Below are positions 34,367 to 45,721 of a stretch of 64,000 bases of DNA, piece after piece; within the stretch, counting starts at the first letter, position 1, and the number at the start of each line of letters is the position of its first letter. The position numbers and the translations under genes are program-made. The DNA lies in the NCBI GenBank assembly GCA_011525875.1, contig WYBN01000007.1, forward strand, positions 124,001 to 188,000, read 5' to 3'. This DNA is from Melioribacteraceae bacterium. Lineage in GTDB: Bacteria; Bacteroidota; Ignavibacteria; Ignavibacteriales; Melioribacteraceae. The notes under the pieces are model-generated. The model ran no database searches. It saw only the letters and a program-made list of their open reading frames with translations, and had not been told where the DNA came from.

Positions 34367-36081
34367 AAGAAACAAAATTAATTCTTTCTGGAGCAGATAT
34401 ATTTTTCGAATGCCTGAAAAGGGAAGGCGTTGAGGTAATATTTGGTTATCCCGGCGGGGCGGTCTTAAAAATTTATGAGAAGCTTTACGATATTGACTGG
34501 CTCAATCACGTACTTGTACGGCATGAACAGGGAGCTGCACACATGGCAGAAGGTTACGCCAAAGCTACCGGCAAAGTCGGGGTGGTTCTTGTTACATCCG
34601 GACCGGGAGCTACTAATACTGTTACAGGAATCGCCGATGCTTATATGGATTCGGTGCCTATCGTAGTTTTTACTGGACAGGTACCTTCGCATCTGATTGG
34701 CAATGATGCGTTTCAAGAAGCCGATATTGTAGGAATTACCAGGCCGATTACAAAACATAACTTTCTTGTGCGTGATGTTAAAGAACTCGCTTCAACAATT
34801 AAAAAAGCTTTTTTCATCGCTTCAACAGGTAGACCCGGACCTGTAGTTGTTGATATACCTAAAGATGTTGTACTTGCCGAGTGCGAGTTTGAATATCCGG
34901 AAGAGGTTTTTATCAGAGGATATAAACCCACTTTCAAGGGTCATCACAATCAAATAAAGAAGGCGGCTGAATTAATACAGGATGCGAAAAAACCTCTGCT
35001 CTATGTCGGAGGCGGGGTTATTATGTCTGGCGGTTCTAAAGAGCTTGAATTGCTTGCCAAAGAAAATAATCTGCCCGTTGCAATGACTCTTCAGGGGCTG
35101 GGTGCTTTTCCCGGGACGGACACCCTTTCTCTTGGAATGCTCGGTATGCACGGCACCTATTGGGCAAATCAAGCTATTAATAACTGTGATCTTTTAGTTT
35201 CGCTCGGCGCACGGTTTGACGATAGAGTAACCGGCAAAACCGATACTTTCGCAACTAAGGCTTATAAAATTCATGTTGATATTGACCCTACATGTATTGA
35301 TAAAAATGTTGTTGTTGACCTTCCAATTGTCGGAGACGTCAAACATGTGATTGCGGAATTAGTAACCGAGATAACAAAGAAACCGCAGATAGATAAATGG
35401 TGGGAACAAATTAATCAATGGAGAGCGGAGTGTCCGTTAAGCTATGAAAAAGACGATGGTAAACTTCGTACTGAATACATTATTGAAAAGCTGTCTGAGA
35501 AAACGAATGGCAATGCTATTATAGTAAGCGATGTCGGGCAGCATCAAATGTGGATTGCTCAATACTACAAATACAACCATCCGCGTTCAAATTTAACAAG
35601 CGGCGGATTAGGCACTATGGGCTTCTCTGTTCCGGCTTCGATAGGAGCAGCTTTTGGTATGAAAGACAGACCGGTTATTTCAATTAGCGGCGACGGCGGT
35701 TTTCAAATGAACATTCAGGAACTGATAACCGCTAAAGCTTATAATGTGCCGGTGAAATTCATCATAATTAATAACAGCTTTCTTGGAATGGTAAGACAGT
35801 GGCAGGAATTATTCCACAAAGAAAAATATTCCTTTACTGATTTGAGCAAAGGCAACCCCGATTTTGTAAAAGTTGGTGAAGCTTTCGGCATTGAATCCTA
35901 CTCGGCTGAATCTCCAGCAGAAGTGGATGACCTTCTTAACAAAATTCTTATCGTTAACGACAGACCAGTGCTTGCTGAATTTAGAGTGGAAAAAGAAGAC
36001 TTGGTGTTCCCGATGGTTCCGTCGGGCAAATCAATTTCCGAAATGTTAATTAAAAGATTAAATCCAAACAGGATGGTGTAA
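34363..36081 (+). CDS. ilvB: Acetolactate synthase, large (catalytic) subunit
   Basis: A 572-residue ThDP enzyme condensing pyruvate with pyruvate or 2-ketobutyrate. The ThDP-activating glutamate is E55 in [15 protein letters not shown], the FAD-domain block [16 protein letters not shown] is present, and the Mg/ThDP motif begins [12 protein letters not shown] and ends [14 protein letters not shown]. Length matches biosynthetic AHAS. It overlaps ilvD by 4 bases and is followed two bases later by its regulatory subunit. Confidence 0.96.
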   Translation: MKETKLILSGADIFFECLKREGVEVIFGYPGGAVLKIYEKLYDIDWLNHVLVRHEQGAAHMAEGYAKATGKVGVVLVTSGPGATNTVTGIADAYMDSVPIVVFTGQVPSHLIGNDAFQEADIVGITRPITKHNFLVRDVKELASTIKKAFFIASTGRPGPVVVDIPKDVVLAECEFEYPEEVFIRGYKPTFKGHHNQIKKAAELIQDAKKPLLYVGGGVIMSGGSKELELLAKENNLPVAMTLQGLGAFPGTDTLSLGMLGMHGTYWANQAINNCDLLVSLGARFDDRVTGKTDTFATKAYKIHVDIDPTCIDKNVVVDLPIVGDVKHVIAELVTEITKKPQIDKWWEQINQWRAECPLSYEKDDGKLRTEYIIEKLSEKTNGNAIIVSDVGQHQMWIAQYYKYNHPRSNLTSGGLGTMGFSVPASIGAAFGMKDRPVISISGDGGFQMNIQELITAKAYNVPVKFIIINNSFLGMVRQWQELFHKEKYSFTDLSKGNPDFVKVGEAFGIESYSAESPAEVDDLLNKILIVNDRPVLAEFRVEKEDLVFPMVPSGKSISEMLIKRLNPNRMV

Positions 36082-36083
36082 TA

Positions 36084-36596
36084 ATGAAACATACTATAAC
36101 AGTCTTAGTCGAAAACAAATTCGGCGCATTCGACCGCGTAGCAACAATGTTCAGCGGAAAGGGTTTTAACATTCATAGTATTTCCATCGGCGAGACGGAA
36201 ATTTCGGAAATATCGCGGATGACTATTGTAACCGAGGGAGACGATAAAATTATGGACCAAGTCGTTAAGCAGCTGAATAGATTGATTGATACTTTGAAAG
36301 TGGTTGATCTGACGGGCATCAACCATATAAAGCGAGAGCTTGCACTGATAACCGTCAACTATCAGAAGGGCTCAATGGAAGAAATAAAAAATATATCGGA
36401 TATTTTCCGCGGCAAAATAGTTGACATTAACAACAAGACAATGATGCTTGAGATTACGGGCCCGCCCGAAAAAATTGACGCAGCGGTAAATGTGCTTGCT
36501 CCATTCGGCATCAAAGAAATGGCGCGCTCGGGAAGTGTGGCTTTGCGGCGCGGCGAACAAATCAAAGCGCTAAAAAAAGAATACATTACAAATTAA
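36084..36596 (+). CDS. ilvN: Acetolactate synthase, small (regulatory) subunit
   Basis: A 170-residue protein with an N-terminal ACT domain (about 2-75) beginning [28 protein letters not shown] and a C-terminal ALS_ss domain (about 82-158) with [14 protein letters not shown]. It confers valine feedback inhibition on IlvB. Size is as in single-copy small subunits of non-enteric bacteria. It could equally be named ilvH; position suggests a single AHAS isozyme. Confidence 0.94.
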   Translation: MKHTITVLVENKFGAFDRVATMFSGKGFNIHSISIGETEISEISRMTIVTEGDDKIMDQVVKQLNRLIDTLKVVDLTGINHIKRELALITVNYQKGSMEEIKNISDIFRGKIVDINNKTMMLEITGPPEKIDAAVNVLAPFGIKEMARSGSVALRRGEQIKALKKEYITN

Positions 36597-36606
36597 GGGA
36601 AGGTTT

Positions 36607-37620
36607 ATGAAAGTCTATTATGATCAAGATGCATCGCTTGATGTATTGAAGGAAAAAAAAATTGCAGTGCTCGGTTTCGGCAGCCAGGGTCATGCTCATT
36701 CGTTAAATCTGAAAGACAGCGGTATGAACGTATGCGTTGGGCTAAGAAAAGAAAGTGGGAGATGGTCTAAAGCTGAAGCGGCAGGCTTAAAAGTGATGGA
36801 AGTTGAAGAAGCGGTTAAATGGTCGGATGTTGTGATGATACTACTGCCGGACCAAACACAGAAATCAGTATACGATTCGCAGATAGTTCAGCACTTAAAA
36901 GAAAATCATACTCTTGTCTTTGCTCACGGTTTTAATATTCACTACGAACAAATAGTTCCCCCGTCAAATGTTAACGTTATGATGATAGCGCCGAAAAGTC
37001 CCGGGCATCTCGTAAGGAGAACGTTTACCGAAGGCAATGGGGTGCCATGCTTAATTGCGGTTTATCAGGATTACACAGGCAACACGAAAGAACTTGCGTT
37101 AGCCTGGTCGAAGGGAATCGGCGGTACAAAAGCCGGAGTGATTGAAACAACTTTTAAGGACGAAACAGAAACCGATTTATTCGGCGAGCAGGCTGTGCTT
37201 TGCGGGGGTTCGGCGGAGTTGATTAAATCTGGATTTGAAGTTTTAACCGAAGCGGGCTATCCGCCGGAACTCGCTTACTTCGAATGTATGCACGAGTTGA
37301 AATTAATTGTGGACTTATACTACGAAGGCGGTCTTTCGCGAATGAATTATTCCGTGAGCGATACAGCCGAATACGGCGGCATGACAAGAGGTAAAAGAGT
37401 TGTTACTAAAGCAGCAAAAGAAGAAATGAAAAAAATTCTCAGAGAAGTTCAAGACGGCAGCTTCGCGAATGAATGGATAAAAGAGAATGAAGCGGGAACG
37501 CCCAATCTTAAGCAACTAAGAAAGGAAAATACCGACCATCCGATAGAAATTGTCGGGGCGAAACTCCGAGGAATGATGTCATGGCTTATTCCTAAGTACA
37601 AGAAAGAAGAGGTTGATTAA
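36607..37620 (+). CDS. ilvC: Ketol-acid reductoisomerase (class I)
   Basis: A 337-residue enzyme that isomerises and reduces acetolactate or acetohydroxybutyrate. The Rossmann motif is [20 protein letters not shown]. The cofactor loop RKESGRWS ends in serine, which suits NADPH. The knotted domain has [12 protein letters not shown] and the metal ligands in [13 protein letters not shown] and [11 protein letters not shown]. Length marks the short class I form. An AGGGAAGG stretch lies just before the ATG. Its stop overlaps the leuB start by one base. Confidence 0.96.
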   Translation: MKVYYDQDASLDVLKEKKIAVLGFGSQGHAHSLNLKDSGMNVCVGLRKESGRWSKAEAAGLKVMEVEEAVKWSDVVMILLPDQTQKSVYDSQIVQHLKENHTLVFAHGFNIHYEQIVPPSNVNVMMIAPKSPGHLVRRTFTEGNGVPCLIAVYQDYTGNTKELALAWSKGIGGTKAGVIETTFKDETETDLFGEQAVLCGGSAELIKSGFEVLTEAGYPPELAYFECMHELKLIVDLYYEGGLSRMNYSVSDTAEYGGMTRGKRVVTKAAKEEMKKILREVQDGSFANEWIKENEAGTPNLKQLRKENTDHPIEIVGAKLRGMMSWLIPKYKKEEVD

Positions 37621-38717
37621 TGACAAACAAAATTACATTGCTGCCCGGCGACGGGATTGGACCGGAGGTTATTTCCGCCGCTGTTAAAGTAGCTAATTTT
37701 ATTGCGGAGAAATTTAATATATCATTCGACTACCAAGAGAAATTGATCGGAGGATGCTCTTACGAAAAATTCGGCGTTCCGCTTACGGAAGATACCCTCC
37801 AATCATGCTACGATTCCGATGCGGTATTGCTCGGCGCCGTAGGAGGTTATCAATGGGAAAATCTTGAGCACCATCTGAAACCTGAGGCGGCATTGCTTAA
37901 GCTCCGAAAATCGCTCGGACTTTTCACCAATATCAGGCCGGCGAAAGTTTATTCGGCATTCATCAATTCGTCATCGTTAAAACCAAAAGTATTAGCCGGA
38001 ACTGATTTTGTCGTCTTCAGAGAATTGACAGGCGGTATTTACTTCGGTGAACCACGGGGTTACAATGATAAACGCGGCTGGAATACTATGGAATACTCTT
38101 ACGAAGAAATAGAGAGAATTGTTGTTAAGGCGTTTGAAACAGCGCGTAAGAGAAGGAAATCTGTTACTTCAGTAGACAAAGCCAATGTGCTCGAAGTCTC
38201 TCAATTTTGGAGAAAGGTTGTTGCTGAGGTTGCAAAGAATTACAGTGACGTGGAATTAAAACATATGTACGTTGATAATGCGGCGATGCAGATCGTTAGA
38301 GAGCCCTCGCAGTTTGATGTGATAGTAACCGGTAATTTATTCGGAGATATAATTAGCGATATAGCCGGAATGATCACCGGAAGCCTCGGGATGCTTCCAT
38401 CTGCAAGCCTCGGAAACCGATACGCTCTTTACGAACCAGTACACGGAAGCGCGCCTGATATTGCAGGCAAAGGCATTGCAAATCCTATTGCCGCAATAGC
38501 TTCTGCCGCAATGATGTTCGATCATTCATTCGGAATGACAAAAGCTGCCGAGATTATTGAAGCCGGTATCGAGAAAACGCTTTCGGAGGGATACCGAACT
38601 AAGGATATCGCGGGCGAAGATGATAAAATTGTTTCAACAGAAAGGATGACAGAAATTATTTTAGAAAACATCGAAACAGTTTTTAACGAACAGGCATTGG
38701 GAGTTTTTACACTTTAA
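37620..38717 (+). CDS. leuB: 3-isopropylmalate dehydrogenase
   Basis: A 365-residue NAD-dependent beta-decarboxylating dehydrogenase. It starts [20 protein letters not shown], has the substrate block [20 protein letters not shown] and [14 protein letters not shown], and the metal/NAD part [20 protein letters not shown] and [18 protein letters not shown]. In a pathway with citramalate synthase it probably also oxidises 3-methylmalate to 2-ketobutyrate for isoleucine. Confidence 0.95.
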   Translation: MTNKITLLPGDGIGPEVISAAVKVANFIAEKFNISFDYQEKLIGGCSYEKFGVPLTEDTLQSCYDSDAVLLGAVGGYQWENLEHHLKPEAALLKLRKSLGLFTNIRPAKVYSAFINSSSLKPKVLAGTDFVVFRELTGGIYFGEPRGYNDKRGWNTMEYSYEEIERIVVKAFETARKRRKSVTSVDKANVLEVSQFWRKVVAEVAKNYSDVELKHMYVDNAAMQIVREPSQFDVIVTGNLFGDIISDIAGMITGSLGMLPSASLGNRYALYEPVHGSAPDIAGKGIANPIAAIASAAMMFDHSFGMTKAAEIIEAGIEKTLSEGYRTKDIAGEDDKIVSTERMTEIILENIETVFNEQALGVFTL

Positions 38718-38735
38718 CATTTTAGAGGTTTTATT

Positions 38736-40316
38736 ATGTCCGAAAAAATAATCGTATTCGACACTACGCTGCGCGACGGCGAGCAGTCGCCAGGCGCTTC
38801 GTTAAATGTATTTGAAAAAGTGGAGATAGCCAAGCAATTAGAAAAACTAAAAGTTGACGTAATCGAAGCGGGATTCCCGGTCTCTTCTCCTGCACAATTT
38901 GAAGCCGTCAAAAGAATTGCCGGCGAAGTAAATGTTGTAATTGCCGCTCTTGCGCGCGCTAAAGAAATTGATATCAAAACAGCTTATGATGCTCTAAGTC
39001 AGGCAGAAAAAAAACGAATACATACTTTCTCGAGTACATCGGATTATCATATTCTCGGCAAGTTCGGGCATGAACGATACGGAAGATCGCTTGAGGAAAA
39101 AAGAAAAACTGTAATTCAAATGTCCTATGATATGGTTAAATACGCTAAAACATTCTGTGAGGACGTTGAATTTTCGGCTGAAGACGCCGGCAGAACGGAT
39201 CTTGCCTATCTCTCCGAAGTTATTGAAGCTGCAATAGAAGCCGGAGCAACTACTATCAATATTCCGGATACAACCGGCTATACAATGCCCTTTGAATACG
39301 GAAATAAAATTGTAGAGCTGAAAGAACGTGTCCGGAATATTGAAAAAGCGATTATAAGCGCTCACTGCCATAACGACCTCGGTTTAGCTGTTGCCAATTC
39401 TATCTCGGGAATACAAAACGGCGTCAGACAGGTTGAATGTACAGTCAACGGAATAGGCGAACGCGCAGGAAATGCCTCGCTGGAAGAAATTGTGATGGCT
39501 TTGAATGTCCGCAAAGACCTCTTCAATTTTTTTACTGATATAAATACTGCCGAGATTTATAACACGAGCAGAATGGTATCGGGATTTACCGGGATAGTGA
39601 TTCAGCCCAACAAAGCAATTGTCGGCGAAAATGCTTTTGCGCATGAATCGGGAATACATCAGGATGGAATGCTAAAGAACCGCGAGACTTATGAAATAAT
39701 GACTCCCGAAACTGTCGGAGTTAGTAAAACTAAAATTGTTCTAGGAAGACACTCGGGAAGGCATGGATTAAAATCCCGTATGATTGAACTGGGTTATTCA
39801 TTAAAGGAAAGCGAGCTTGATAAAATCTACGAAGCTTTTACCAGACTCGCCGATAAGAAAAAAGAAGTTTACGACGAAGACCTTCGTATCCTTATGGGAG
39901 ATGAAATTTACAAAGAAGAAAATCATTTTGAATTGGAATATATACAGGTTAATTCCGGGACTAATTCAATCCCGACTGCAACTGTTAAAATACTAATGCA
40001 CGGAAAAGAATACTCCGACTCCTCTACGGGCGACGGTCCAGTAGACGCTCTGTTTAATGCTATTGATAGAGCTTTAAAGATACAGTTTACAATTGAATCA
40101 TACAGTGTGCGTTCGGTTACGTCTGGCAGGCAGGCTCTCGGCGAAGTTATGGTAAGAATAAGAGAGAACGGACTTTCCTTCACGGGAAGAGGCGTATCAA
40201 CCGATATAATCGAAGCAAGCGCTAAAGCTTATCTTCAAGCGATAAATCAAAAAATGATTCATGAGAAAGAAAAAAAATCATTGCATGAAAATGAATCTCT
40301 AAACGAAGCTGTTTGA
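38736..40316 (+). CDS. leuA: 2-isopropylmalate synthase
   Basis: The 526-residue enzyme joins acetyl-CoA to 2-ketoisovalerate. The TIM barrel starts [19 protein letters not shown] and has [13 protein letters not shown] and [14 protein letters not shown]. The C-terminal leucine-sensing LeuA dimer domain (about 390-505) includes [16 protein letters not shown]. Length is standard for form 1. It lies 18 bases after leuB. Confidence 0.95.
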   Translation: MSEKIIVFDTTLRDGEQSPGASLNVFEKVEIAKQLEKLKVDVIEAGFPVSSPAQFEAVKRIAGEVNVVIAALARAKEIDIKTAYDALSQAEKKRIHTFSSTSDYHILGKFGHERYGRSLEEKRKTVIQMSYDMVKYAKTFCEDVEFSAEDAGRTDLAYLSEVIEAAIEAGATTINIPDTTGYTMPFEYGNKIVELKERVRNIEKAIISAHCHNDLGLAVANSISGIQNGVRQVECTVNGIGERAGNASLEEIVMALNVRKDLFNFFTDINTAEIYNTSRMVSGFTGIVIQPNKAIVGENAFAHESGIHQDGMLKNRETYEIMTPETVGVSKTKIVLGRHSGRHGLKSRMIELGYSLKESELDKIYEAFTRLADKKKEVYDEDLRILMGDEIYKEENHFELEYIQVNSGTNSIPTATVKILMHGKEYSDSSTGDGPVDALFNAIDRALKIQFTIESYSVRSVTSGRQALGEVMVRIRENGLSFTGRGVSTDIIEASAKAYLQAINQKMIHEKEKKSLHENESLNEAV

Positions 40317-40327
40317 AAGGGTAAAAT

Positions 40328-41623
40328 ATGGGAATGACAATTACTGAAAAAATTTTGGCAAAAGCATCCGGTCGGAACAAGGTCGAACCCGGTGAAAATA
40401 TCTGGCTTGATGTTGATGTTTTGATGACACACGATGTCTGCGGTCCGCCTACTATAAGTATATGGAAAAATGAATTTGGAAAAGACGCTAAGATTTGGGA
40501 TAAAAATAAACTTGTGATTTTTCCCGACCATTATATTTTTACTTCGAATAAACATGCCAATAGAAATGTTGATATCCTGCGTGAATTTGCTAAAGAATAT
40601 GATATTGAAAACTATTATGATGTCGGCAGCGAAAGATATAAAGGTGTTTGTCACATAGCTTTGGCTGAAGAAGGATACAATCTGCCGGGTACAGTGCTAT
40701 TCGGAACGGATTCGCATACTTGCACTTCAGGAGCGTTCGGAATGTTTGCAACAGGAGTTGGCAACACAGATGCCGCTTTTATTCTCGGTACTGGAAAGAT
40801 TTGGGAGAAAGTGCCCGAGTCAATGAAATTTACTTTCAACGGCAGGCTGCCAGATTATTTAACTGCTAAAGATCTCATACTCCAAATTCTCGGCGATATA
40901 ACTACCGACGGAGCTACTTACCGTGCCATGGAGTTTGACGGCGAAGCCGTTTTTAATTTATCAATGAATGAAAGAATGACTTTGACCAATATGGCGATTG
41001 AAGCCGGAGGAATGAGCGGCATCATCAAAGCGGATGAAATTACCGGAAAGTATGTAAAAGAAAGAATCGATAAAAGTTTTGAAATTTTTGAAAGCGATAA
41101 TGACGCAAAGTATCACAGCACATATGAATATAATGTTTCTGAAATTGAACCGCTTATTGCTAAACCTCATAGCCCGGACAACAGAGATTTAGTCAGAAAC
41201 GCCGCCGGCACACCGCTTACAAAATGTTATATCGGCTCTTGTACGGGCGGTAAAATAACCGACTTTTTATTTGCTGCGAAATTTCTTTTTAGAAATAAAG
41301 TGAAAGTTCCTACATTCGTTGTGCCTGCCAGTACTCAGGTCGCGAAGCAGCTTGAGATTGAAACTTATAATGGAATACCGCTTAAGGAGATATTTGAAAA
41401 ATCCGGATGCATTATTGCACGCTCTTCATGCGCTGCTTGTTTGGGCGGACCCGATGATACAATCGGCAGAGCTGTGGATAAAGATGTAGTAATTTCTACA
41501 ACCAACAGAAATTTCCCCGGAAGAATGGGAAGTAAAAAATCAGAAGTTTATTTAGCCTCGCCGCTTACTGTTGCGGCTTCGGCTGTTAGCGGTGTTATAA
41601 CCGATCCCAGGGATTTTATTTAA
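40328..41623 (+). CDS. leuC: 3-isopropylmalate dehydratase, large subunit
   Basis: A 431-residue aconitase-family protein with the 4Fe-4S cysteines in CYIGSCTGGK and SSCAACLGGPDD, and the substrate block FGTDSHTCTSGAFGMFATGVGNTDAA. At 431 residues it is nearer to the roughly 420-residue archaeal/thermophile-type LeuC than to the 466-residue enteric type. With LeuD it isomerises isopropylmalate and, in the citramalate route, probably also citramalate. It should not be confused with homoaconitase, given its setting. Confidence 0.93.
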   Translation: MGMTITEKILAKASGRNKVEPGENIWLDVDVLMTHDVCGPPTISIWKNEFGKDAKIWDKNKLVIFPDHYIFTSNKHANRNVDILREFAKEYDIENYYDVGSERYKGVCHIALAEEGYNLPGTVLFGTDSHTCTSGAFGMFATGVGNTDAAFILGTGKIWEKVPESMKFTFNGRLPDYLTAKDLILQILGDITTDGATYRAMEFDGEAVFNLSMNERMTLTNMAIEAGGMSGIIKADEITGKYVKERIDKSFEIFESDNDAKYHSTYEYNVSEIEPLIAKPHSPDNRDLVRNAAGTPLTKCYIGSCTGGKITDFLFAAKFLFRNKVKVPTFVVPASTQVAKQLEIETYNGIPLKEIFEKSGCIIARSSCAACLGGPDDTIGRAVDKDVVISTTNRNFPGRMGSKKSEVYLASPLTVAASAVSGVITDPRDFI

Positions 41624-41669
41624 TAAAATAAAAACGAAAGACTGAACTTTAAAAAGGAAAACTCAGCAA

Positions 41670-42230
41670 ATGGAAAAAATCATGAAAGGGAAAGCCTATG
41701 TTCTGGGGAATAATATTGATACCGATCAAATAATTCCCGCCGAACATTTGGTCTACAGCATTGACGATGAACAAGAATCTAAAAAGTACGGGCACTTTGC
41801 GCTGAGCGGCGTTCCGATGTCACAAGCAGGACTTCCAGAGGGCAGCACACCTTTTATCGAAGGGGACGATTGGCAGTCGGATTTTTCTATAATAATCGGC
41901 GGTTCTAATTTTGGATGCGGGTCATCACGCGAGCATGCCCCGTTTGCTTTAATGAAAGCCGGCGTTGTTGCTATTGTCGCCGAATCCTATGCAAGAATAT
42001 TCTACAGAAATTCTGTTGACGGAGGATTTGTTATACCTTATGAGTCTGCAGATAAGATCAACGATAAAATATCAACCGGCGACAATCTTGAACTTGATCT
42101 TGAATTCAATGTGCTAAGAAATCTAACGAGAGAGGAAGTATATCATCTCAAACCCCTCGGAGAAGCTCTTCCCATCATAGAAGCCGGAGGATTATTCAAC
42201 TATGCAAGATTATCAGGAATGATTTCATAA
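41670..42230 (+). CDS. leuD: 3-isopropylmalate dehydratase, small subunit
   Basis: A 186-residue swivelling domain protein with GKAYVLGNNIDTDQIIPAEHL and the substrate-loop block GGSNFGCGSSREHAPFALMKAGV, followed by AESYARIFYRNSVDGG. It partners LeuC encoded just upstream (46-base gap with the SD-like AAAAAGGAAA). Length lies between the short archaeal and longer enteric forms. Confidence 0.94.
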   Translation: MEKIMKGKAYVLGNNIDTDQIIPAEHLVYSIDDEQESKKYGHFALSGVPMSQAGLPEGSTPFIEGDDWQSDFSIIIGGSNFGCGSSREHAPFALMKAGVVAIVAESYARIFYRNSVDGGFVIPYESADKINDKISTGDNLELDLEFNVLRNLTREEVYHLKPLGEALPIIEAGGLFNYARLSGMIS

Positions 42231-42247
42231 AAATATTTGAGTCAAAG

Positions 42248-43843
42248 ATGAAAACTGTAAATAAAATAGAACTTTTTGATACAACCTTAAGGGACGGCAC
42301 ACAGGGCGAAGGGGTAAATCTTTCAATAGCCGACAAATTAATGATTACCGAAAAACTTGACGAATTCGGTATTGATATTATCGAAGGCGGCTGGCCTGGA
42401 AGCAATCCAAAAGATGAAGAGTATTTTCAAAAAGTTAAATCTCTAAAACTGAAGAATGCAAAAATATGTGCATTCGGGTCAACGGCGCGCTTCCCCGACA
42501 AAATTGAATCAGATAATAATTTAAATAAACTGGTCGAAGCTGGAACGCCTTATGTCTCTATATTCGGAAAAACCTGGAGGTTTCATTCAAGAGAAAGCCT
42601 TGGATTAACAGATGCACAGAACGCCGAATTGATCCATGGGTCGGTTAAATATTTAACCGGCAAAGGCATAAATGTTATCTTTGATGCGGAACATTTTTTT
42701 GACGGTTATAAAGACAATCCAGAATTTGCAGTAAATATGCTGAAAGCTGCTGAAAACGGCGGGGCATCAACTGTTGTTCTTTGCGATACAAACGGCGGAA
42801 CCCTGCCTGAAGAAATTTACAATATAACCTCCGAAGTGAAAAAACATATTTCCAAAACTATAGGGATTCACTGCCATAACGACGGCGAGTTGGGAGTTGC
42901 AAATTCGCTTGCTGCAGTACGAGCGGGAGCTTTACACGTTCAAGGCACAATAAATGGAGTGGGCGAGCGGGTCGGCAACGCAAATCTTTGCAGCATTATT
43001 CCAAATTTGATGCTAAAATTGAAGCTCGAAACAAAATCGAATGTAAATCTTGAACATCTAACATCGCTTTCTCATTACGTTTATGAAATGATGAATCTGG
43101 TCCCTAACAGCAGAGCAGCATTTATCGGGAAGTCCGCTTTTGCCCATAAGGGAGGCATCCACGTTAGTTCAGTCTTAAAGAACAGCCGAATGTACGAACA
43201 TATCAACCCGCAGGCGGTAGGCAATAAACAAAGAGTAATTGTTTCCGATCTGTCCGGCCAAAGTAATATCAGATACAAAGCCAAAGAGCTCGGTATTGAG
43301 CTGCCCGATAAACAGGAATTCAGCAAAAAGTTTGTTCAAAGTATAAAGTCGCTCGAGTATGAAGGTTTTCAATTCGACGGAGCGGAAGCTTCGTTTGAAC
43401 TATTACTCCGTGAAGAACTCGGTGAAAAAAGTTCATTCTTCGAAATTGTTTACTCGAAAATAAATGTGATGTTCAACGATAACGGAGAAGAATATTCCGA
43501 GGCGGTCTTAAAAGTGCAGGTTGATGAAAAAGTTGAACATACCGCTGCTGATGGCGATGGGCCCGTAAACGCTCTCGATAGAGCCTTGAGAAAAGCCCTT
43601 GTTACTTTCTATCCGGAAATTTCCAAGATTCATTTAATCGACTATAAAGTTAGGGTGTTAGGCGACAGCGACGGTACAGCGGCAAAAGTGAGAGTTCTTA
43701 TCGAATCCAGCGACGGCGAAGCTACTTGGTCGACAGTCGGCGTTTCTGAAAATATAATAAGAGCCAGCCTGCAGGCTCTATCCGACAGCTTGAATTATAA
43801 ACTCTATCAATGGCATAAACTCAATACGGCGAGAGTGATTTAA
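42248..43843 (+). CDS. cimA: (R)-citramalate synthase
   Basis: A 531-residue LeuA-like enzyme forming citramalate from pyruvate and acetyl-CoA, giving 2-ketobutyrate for isoleucine without threonine. It differs from the LeuA upstream by [21 protein letters not shown], the KTWRFH segment of the TIGR00977 subgroup, and a distinct C-terminal domain with DGDGPVNALDRALRKAL. Its place at the end of an operon supplying LeuBCD, which also act on the C5 intermediates, supports this. Homocitrate synthase is the main alternative and is less likely. Confidence 0.9.
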   Translation: MKTVNKIELFDTTLRDGTQGEGVNLSIADKLMITEKLDEFGIDIIEGGWPGSNPKDEEYFQKVKSLKLKNAKICAFGSTARFPDKIESDNNLNKLVEAGTPYVSIFGKTWRFHSRESLGLTDAQNAELIHGSVKYLTGKGINVIFDAEHFFDGYKDNPEFAVNMLKAAENGGASTVVLCDTNGGTLPEEIYNITSEVKKHISKTIGIHCHNDGELGVANSLAAVRAGALHVQGTINGVGERVGNANLCSIIPNLMLKLKLETKSNVNLEHLTSLSHYVYEMMNLVPNSRAAFIGKSAFAHKGGIHVSSVLKNSRMYEHINPQAVGNKQRVIVSDLSGQSNIRYKAKELGIELPDKQEFSKKFVQSIKSLEYEGFQFDGAEASFELLLREELGEKSSFFEIVYSKINVMFNDNGEEYSEAVLKVQVDEKVEHTAADGDGPVNALDRALRKALVTFYPEISKIHLIDYKVRVLGDSDGTAAKVRVLIESSDGEATWSTVGVSENIIRASLQALSDSLNYKLYQWHKLNTARVI

Positions 43844-43946
43844 AAGAGTTGAATCTGCCCATGCAGTATTACAGTTTTAGATTGTCCGGTAAATGAGATA
43901 AATGTTCGGATGTTTGAGTGAATGGAGACTGCTATCCTTAATAAAT

Positions 43947-43973
43947 GAAAATTCAATTTTATTGAGAATTTTC
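43947..43973. repeat. AT-rich dyad after cimA
   Basis: GAAAATTC (43947-43954) and GAATTTTC (43966-43973) form a stem extendable by CAAT/ATTG. It lies about 100 bases after the end of the ilv-leu operon. There is no clear U-tract, though TCTCC follows; it is at best a weak terminator. Confidence 0.35.
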
Positions 43974-44095
43974 TCCCTAATTGCTCGCTCAATGATACGC
44001 CCATACTTTTCTTTGCACGCAAATTTTTCCACGTTTAATTTATCCCGAATATATTAATTTTAGCTGTGTGATAATAAAATAATAAGGAGCGGAAT

Positions 44096-44809
44096 ATGAG
44101 ACTCAGTTTAAATGTCGATCATGTAGCTACACTCAGAAATGCGCGGGGCGAAGCACAGCCCGATCCCGTCACTTTTGCGCTGATGGCGGAACAATACGGC
44201 GTTGACGGAATTGTTGTACATCTGCGGGAAGACAGACGGCATATAAACGAAAGAGACGTGAGGCTATTGCGGGAACTTCTAACCACTAAACTCGATCTCG
44301 AAATGTCCACCGATGAAGTCATTGTAAAAATTGCATGCGATGTGCAGCCCGAACTGGCTACTCTCGTCCCGGAAAAAAGACAAGAACTTACAACCGAAGG
44401 CGGTTTAAACGTTCTGGATAATCTGGAAAAAATAAAAAACACTATAATTAAACTTCATGAATGCGATATACCAGTTTCAATTTTTATTGAACCGGATATT
44501 GATCAGATTGATGCTGCGGCAGAAATTGGAGCCGACTTTATCGAAGTCCATACCGGCACCTTCGCAAATGCCGTCAGCGAATCTGAAATATTTGACGAAC
44601 TTGAAAGAATTCAGCTCGGTGCCAGACACGCAAAGAAAATCGGACTCGGCGTTAATGCCGGTCATGGTTTAAATTACCTGAACATTAAAGAGATTAGAAA
44701 CATTAGTGAAATTGACGAAGTGAGCATCGGACAGTCTATTATTGCCCGCTCAATTTTTGTAGGCGTTGATCAAGCTGTTAAGGAAATGATTGAATTGATA
44801 AAGAAATAA
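44096..44809 (+). CDS. pdxJ: Pyridoxine 5'-phosphate synthase
   Basis: A 237-residue TIM-barrel enzyme of the DXP-dependent vitamin B6 pathway that condenses DXP with 3-amino-2-oxopropyl phosphate. It starts MRLSLNVDHVATLRNARG, followed by PDPVTFALMAEQYGVDGIVVHLREDRRHI, and has the later blocks FIEVHTGTFANA and LGVNAGHGLNYLNI. Length is standard. AAGGAGCGG before the ATG is a strong ribosome site. B6 supply fits a region full of PLP enzymes, but no operon link is evident. Confidence 0.96.
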   Translation: MRLSLNVDHVATLRNARGEAQPDPVTFALMAEQYGVDGIVVHLREDRRHINERDVRLLRELLTTKLDLEMSTDEVIVKIACDVQPELATLVPEKRQELTTEGGLNVLDNLEKIKNTIIKLHECDIPVSIFIEPDIDQIDAAAEIGADFIEVHTGTFANAVSESEIFDELERIQLGARHAKKIGLGVNAGHGLNYLNIKEIRNISEIDEVSIGQSIIARSIFVGVDQAVKEMIELIKK

Positions 44810-44834
44810 TACTGAACAAATAACATTCACGTTA

Positions 44835-45626
44835 ATGCCTATGCTGAACAAACTACAGTTAAAGAACAAGCTCGAATATCACTACAGAGCATTCGGCAAA
44901 AGCCGGATTTCACCCGATCCTTTAGAGTTTCTGCACCGCTTCGACAATTGGAAAGATATTGAGGCGGCTGGTTTCATTTCTTCCACGCTGGCTTACGGGA
45001 ACATTAAACAGATAATTAAAACGCTGGATAAATTATTCAAAATAATCGGCGGCAGTCCTTACGAGTTTATTTCTTGTTACAATTATTCAAAGGATCATAA
45101 GATTTTTAAGGATATCAAGCATCGTTTTTTTTCGGATTTGGATATAGCGGCTCTTTTTGAATCCTTATCATTATCATACAAGCATTACGGTTCGTTAAAA
45201 TATTTATATCTTCTATACTATTTCGAGGGTGAATCTAACATAAAGAATTCTCTTTCTCTTTTCTCGCAGCACTTATTAGAGCTTGCATCAACAACCGGCG
45301 TAGAAAGCCGCGGGTTAAAATTCATGTTCCCGGATCCATATAAAGGGAGCGCTTGCAAGAGACTGAATTTATTTATGCGCTGGATGGTTAGAAAAGATGA
45401 GCTGGATTTTGGAATCTGGAACGAAATAGAAAAAAACAAATTGGTTATTCCCGTTGACACTCACATTGCTAAAATCTGTTGCATTTTAAAGTTGACCCGT
45501 TTAAAAAATGTTTCATGGAAAATGGCTGAAGAGATCACCGCAAATCTAAAAAGCTTTGATCCCGCCGATCCAGTGAAATACGATTTTGCAATCTGCCACA
45601 TCGGAATGAGAAAGCTGCAATTCTGA
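44835..45626 (+). CDS. TIGR02757 family protein (DUF2400)
   Basis: A 263-residue protein of a family widespread in Bacteroidota and of unknown function. Recognisable pieces are SPDPLEFLHRF, DIEAAGFISSTLAYGNIKQI and, near the end, RLNLFMRWMVRKDELDFGIW and VIPVDTHIAKICCILKL. The last block resembles the helix-hairpin-helix region of DNA glycosylases of the EndoIII fold, so a DNA-repair-like fold has been suspected; this is only a hint. It follows pdxJ by 25 bases. Confidence 0.82.
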   Translation: MPMLNKLQLKNKLEYHYRAFGKSRISPDPLEFLHRFDNWKDIEAAGFISSTLAYGNIKQIIKTLDKLFKIIGGSPYEFISCYNYSKDHKIFKDIKHRFFSDLDIAALFESLSLSYKHYGSLKYLYLLYYFEGESNIKNSLSLFSQHLLELASTTGVESRGLKFMFPDPYKGSACKRLNLFMRWMVRKDELDFGIWNEIEKNKLVIPVDTHIAKICCILKLTRLKNVSWKMAEEITANLKSFDPADPVKYDFAICHIGMRKLQF

Positions 45627-45721
45627 GTTTAGTTTAATTATTACTTGCATATCAAGATTATAATGAAAATATTCACAACCGTATTTAATCGAAAAAGTAA
45701 AAAAAAATTCTGCGAGGCTTT

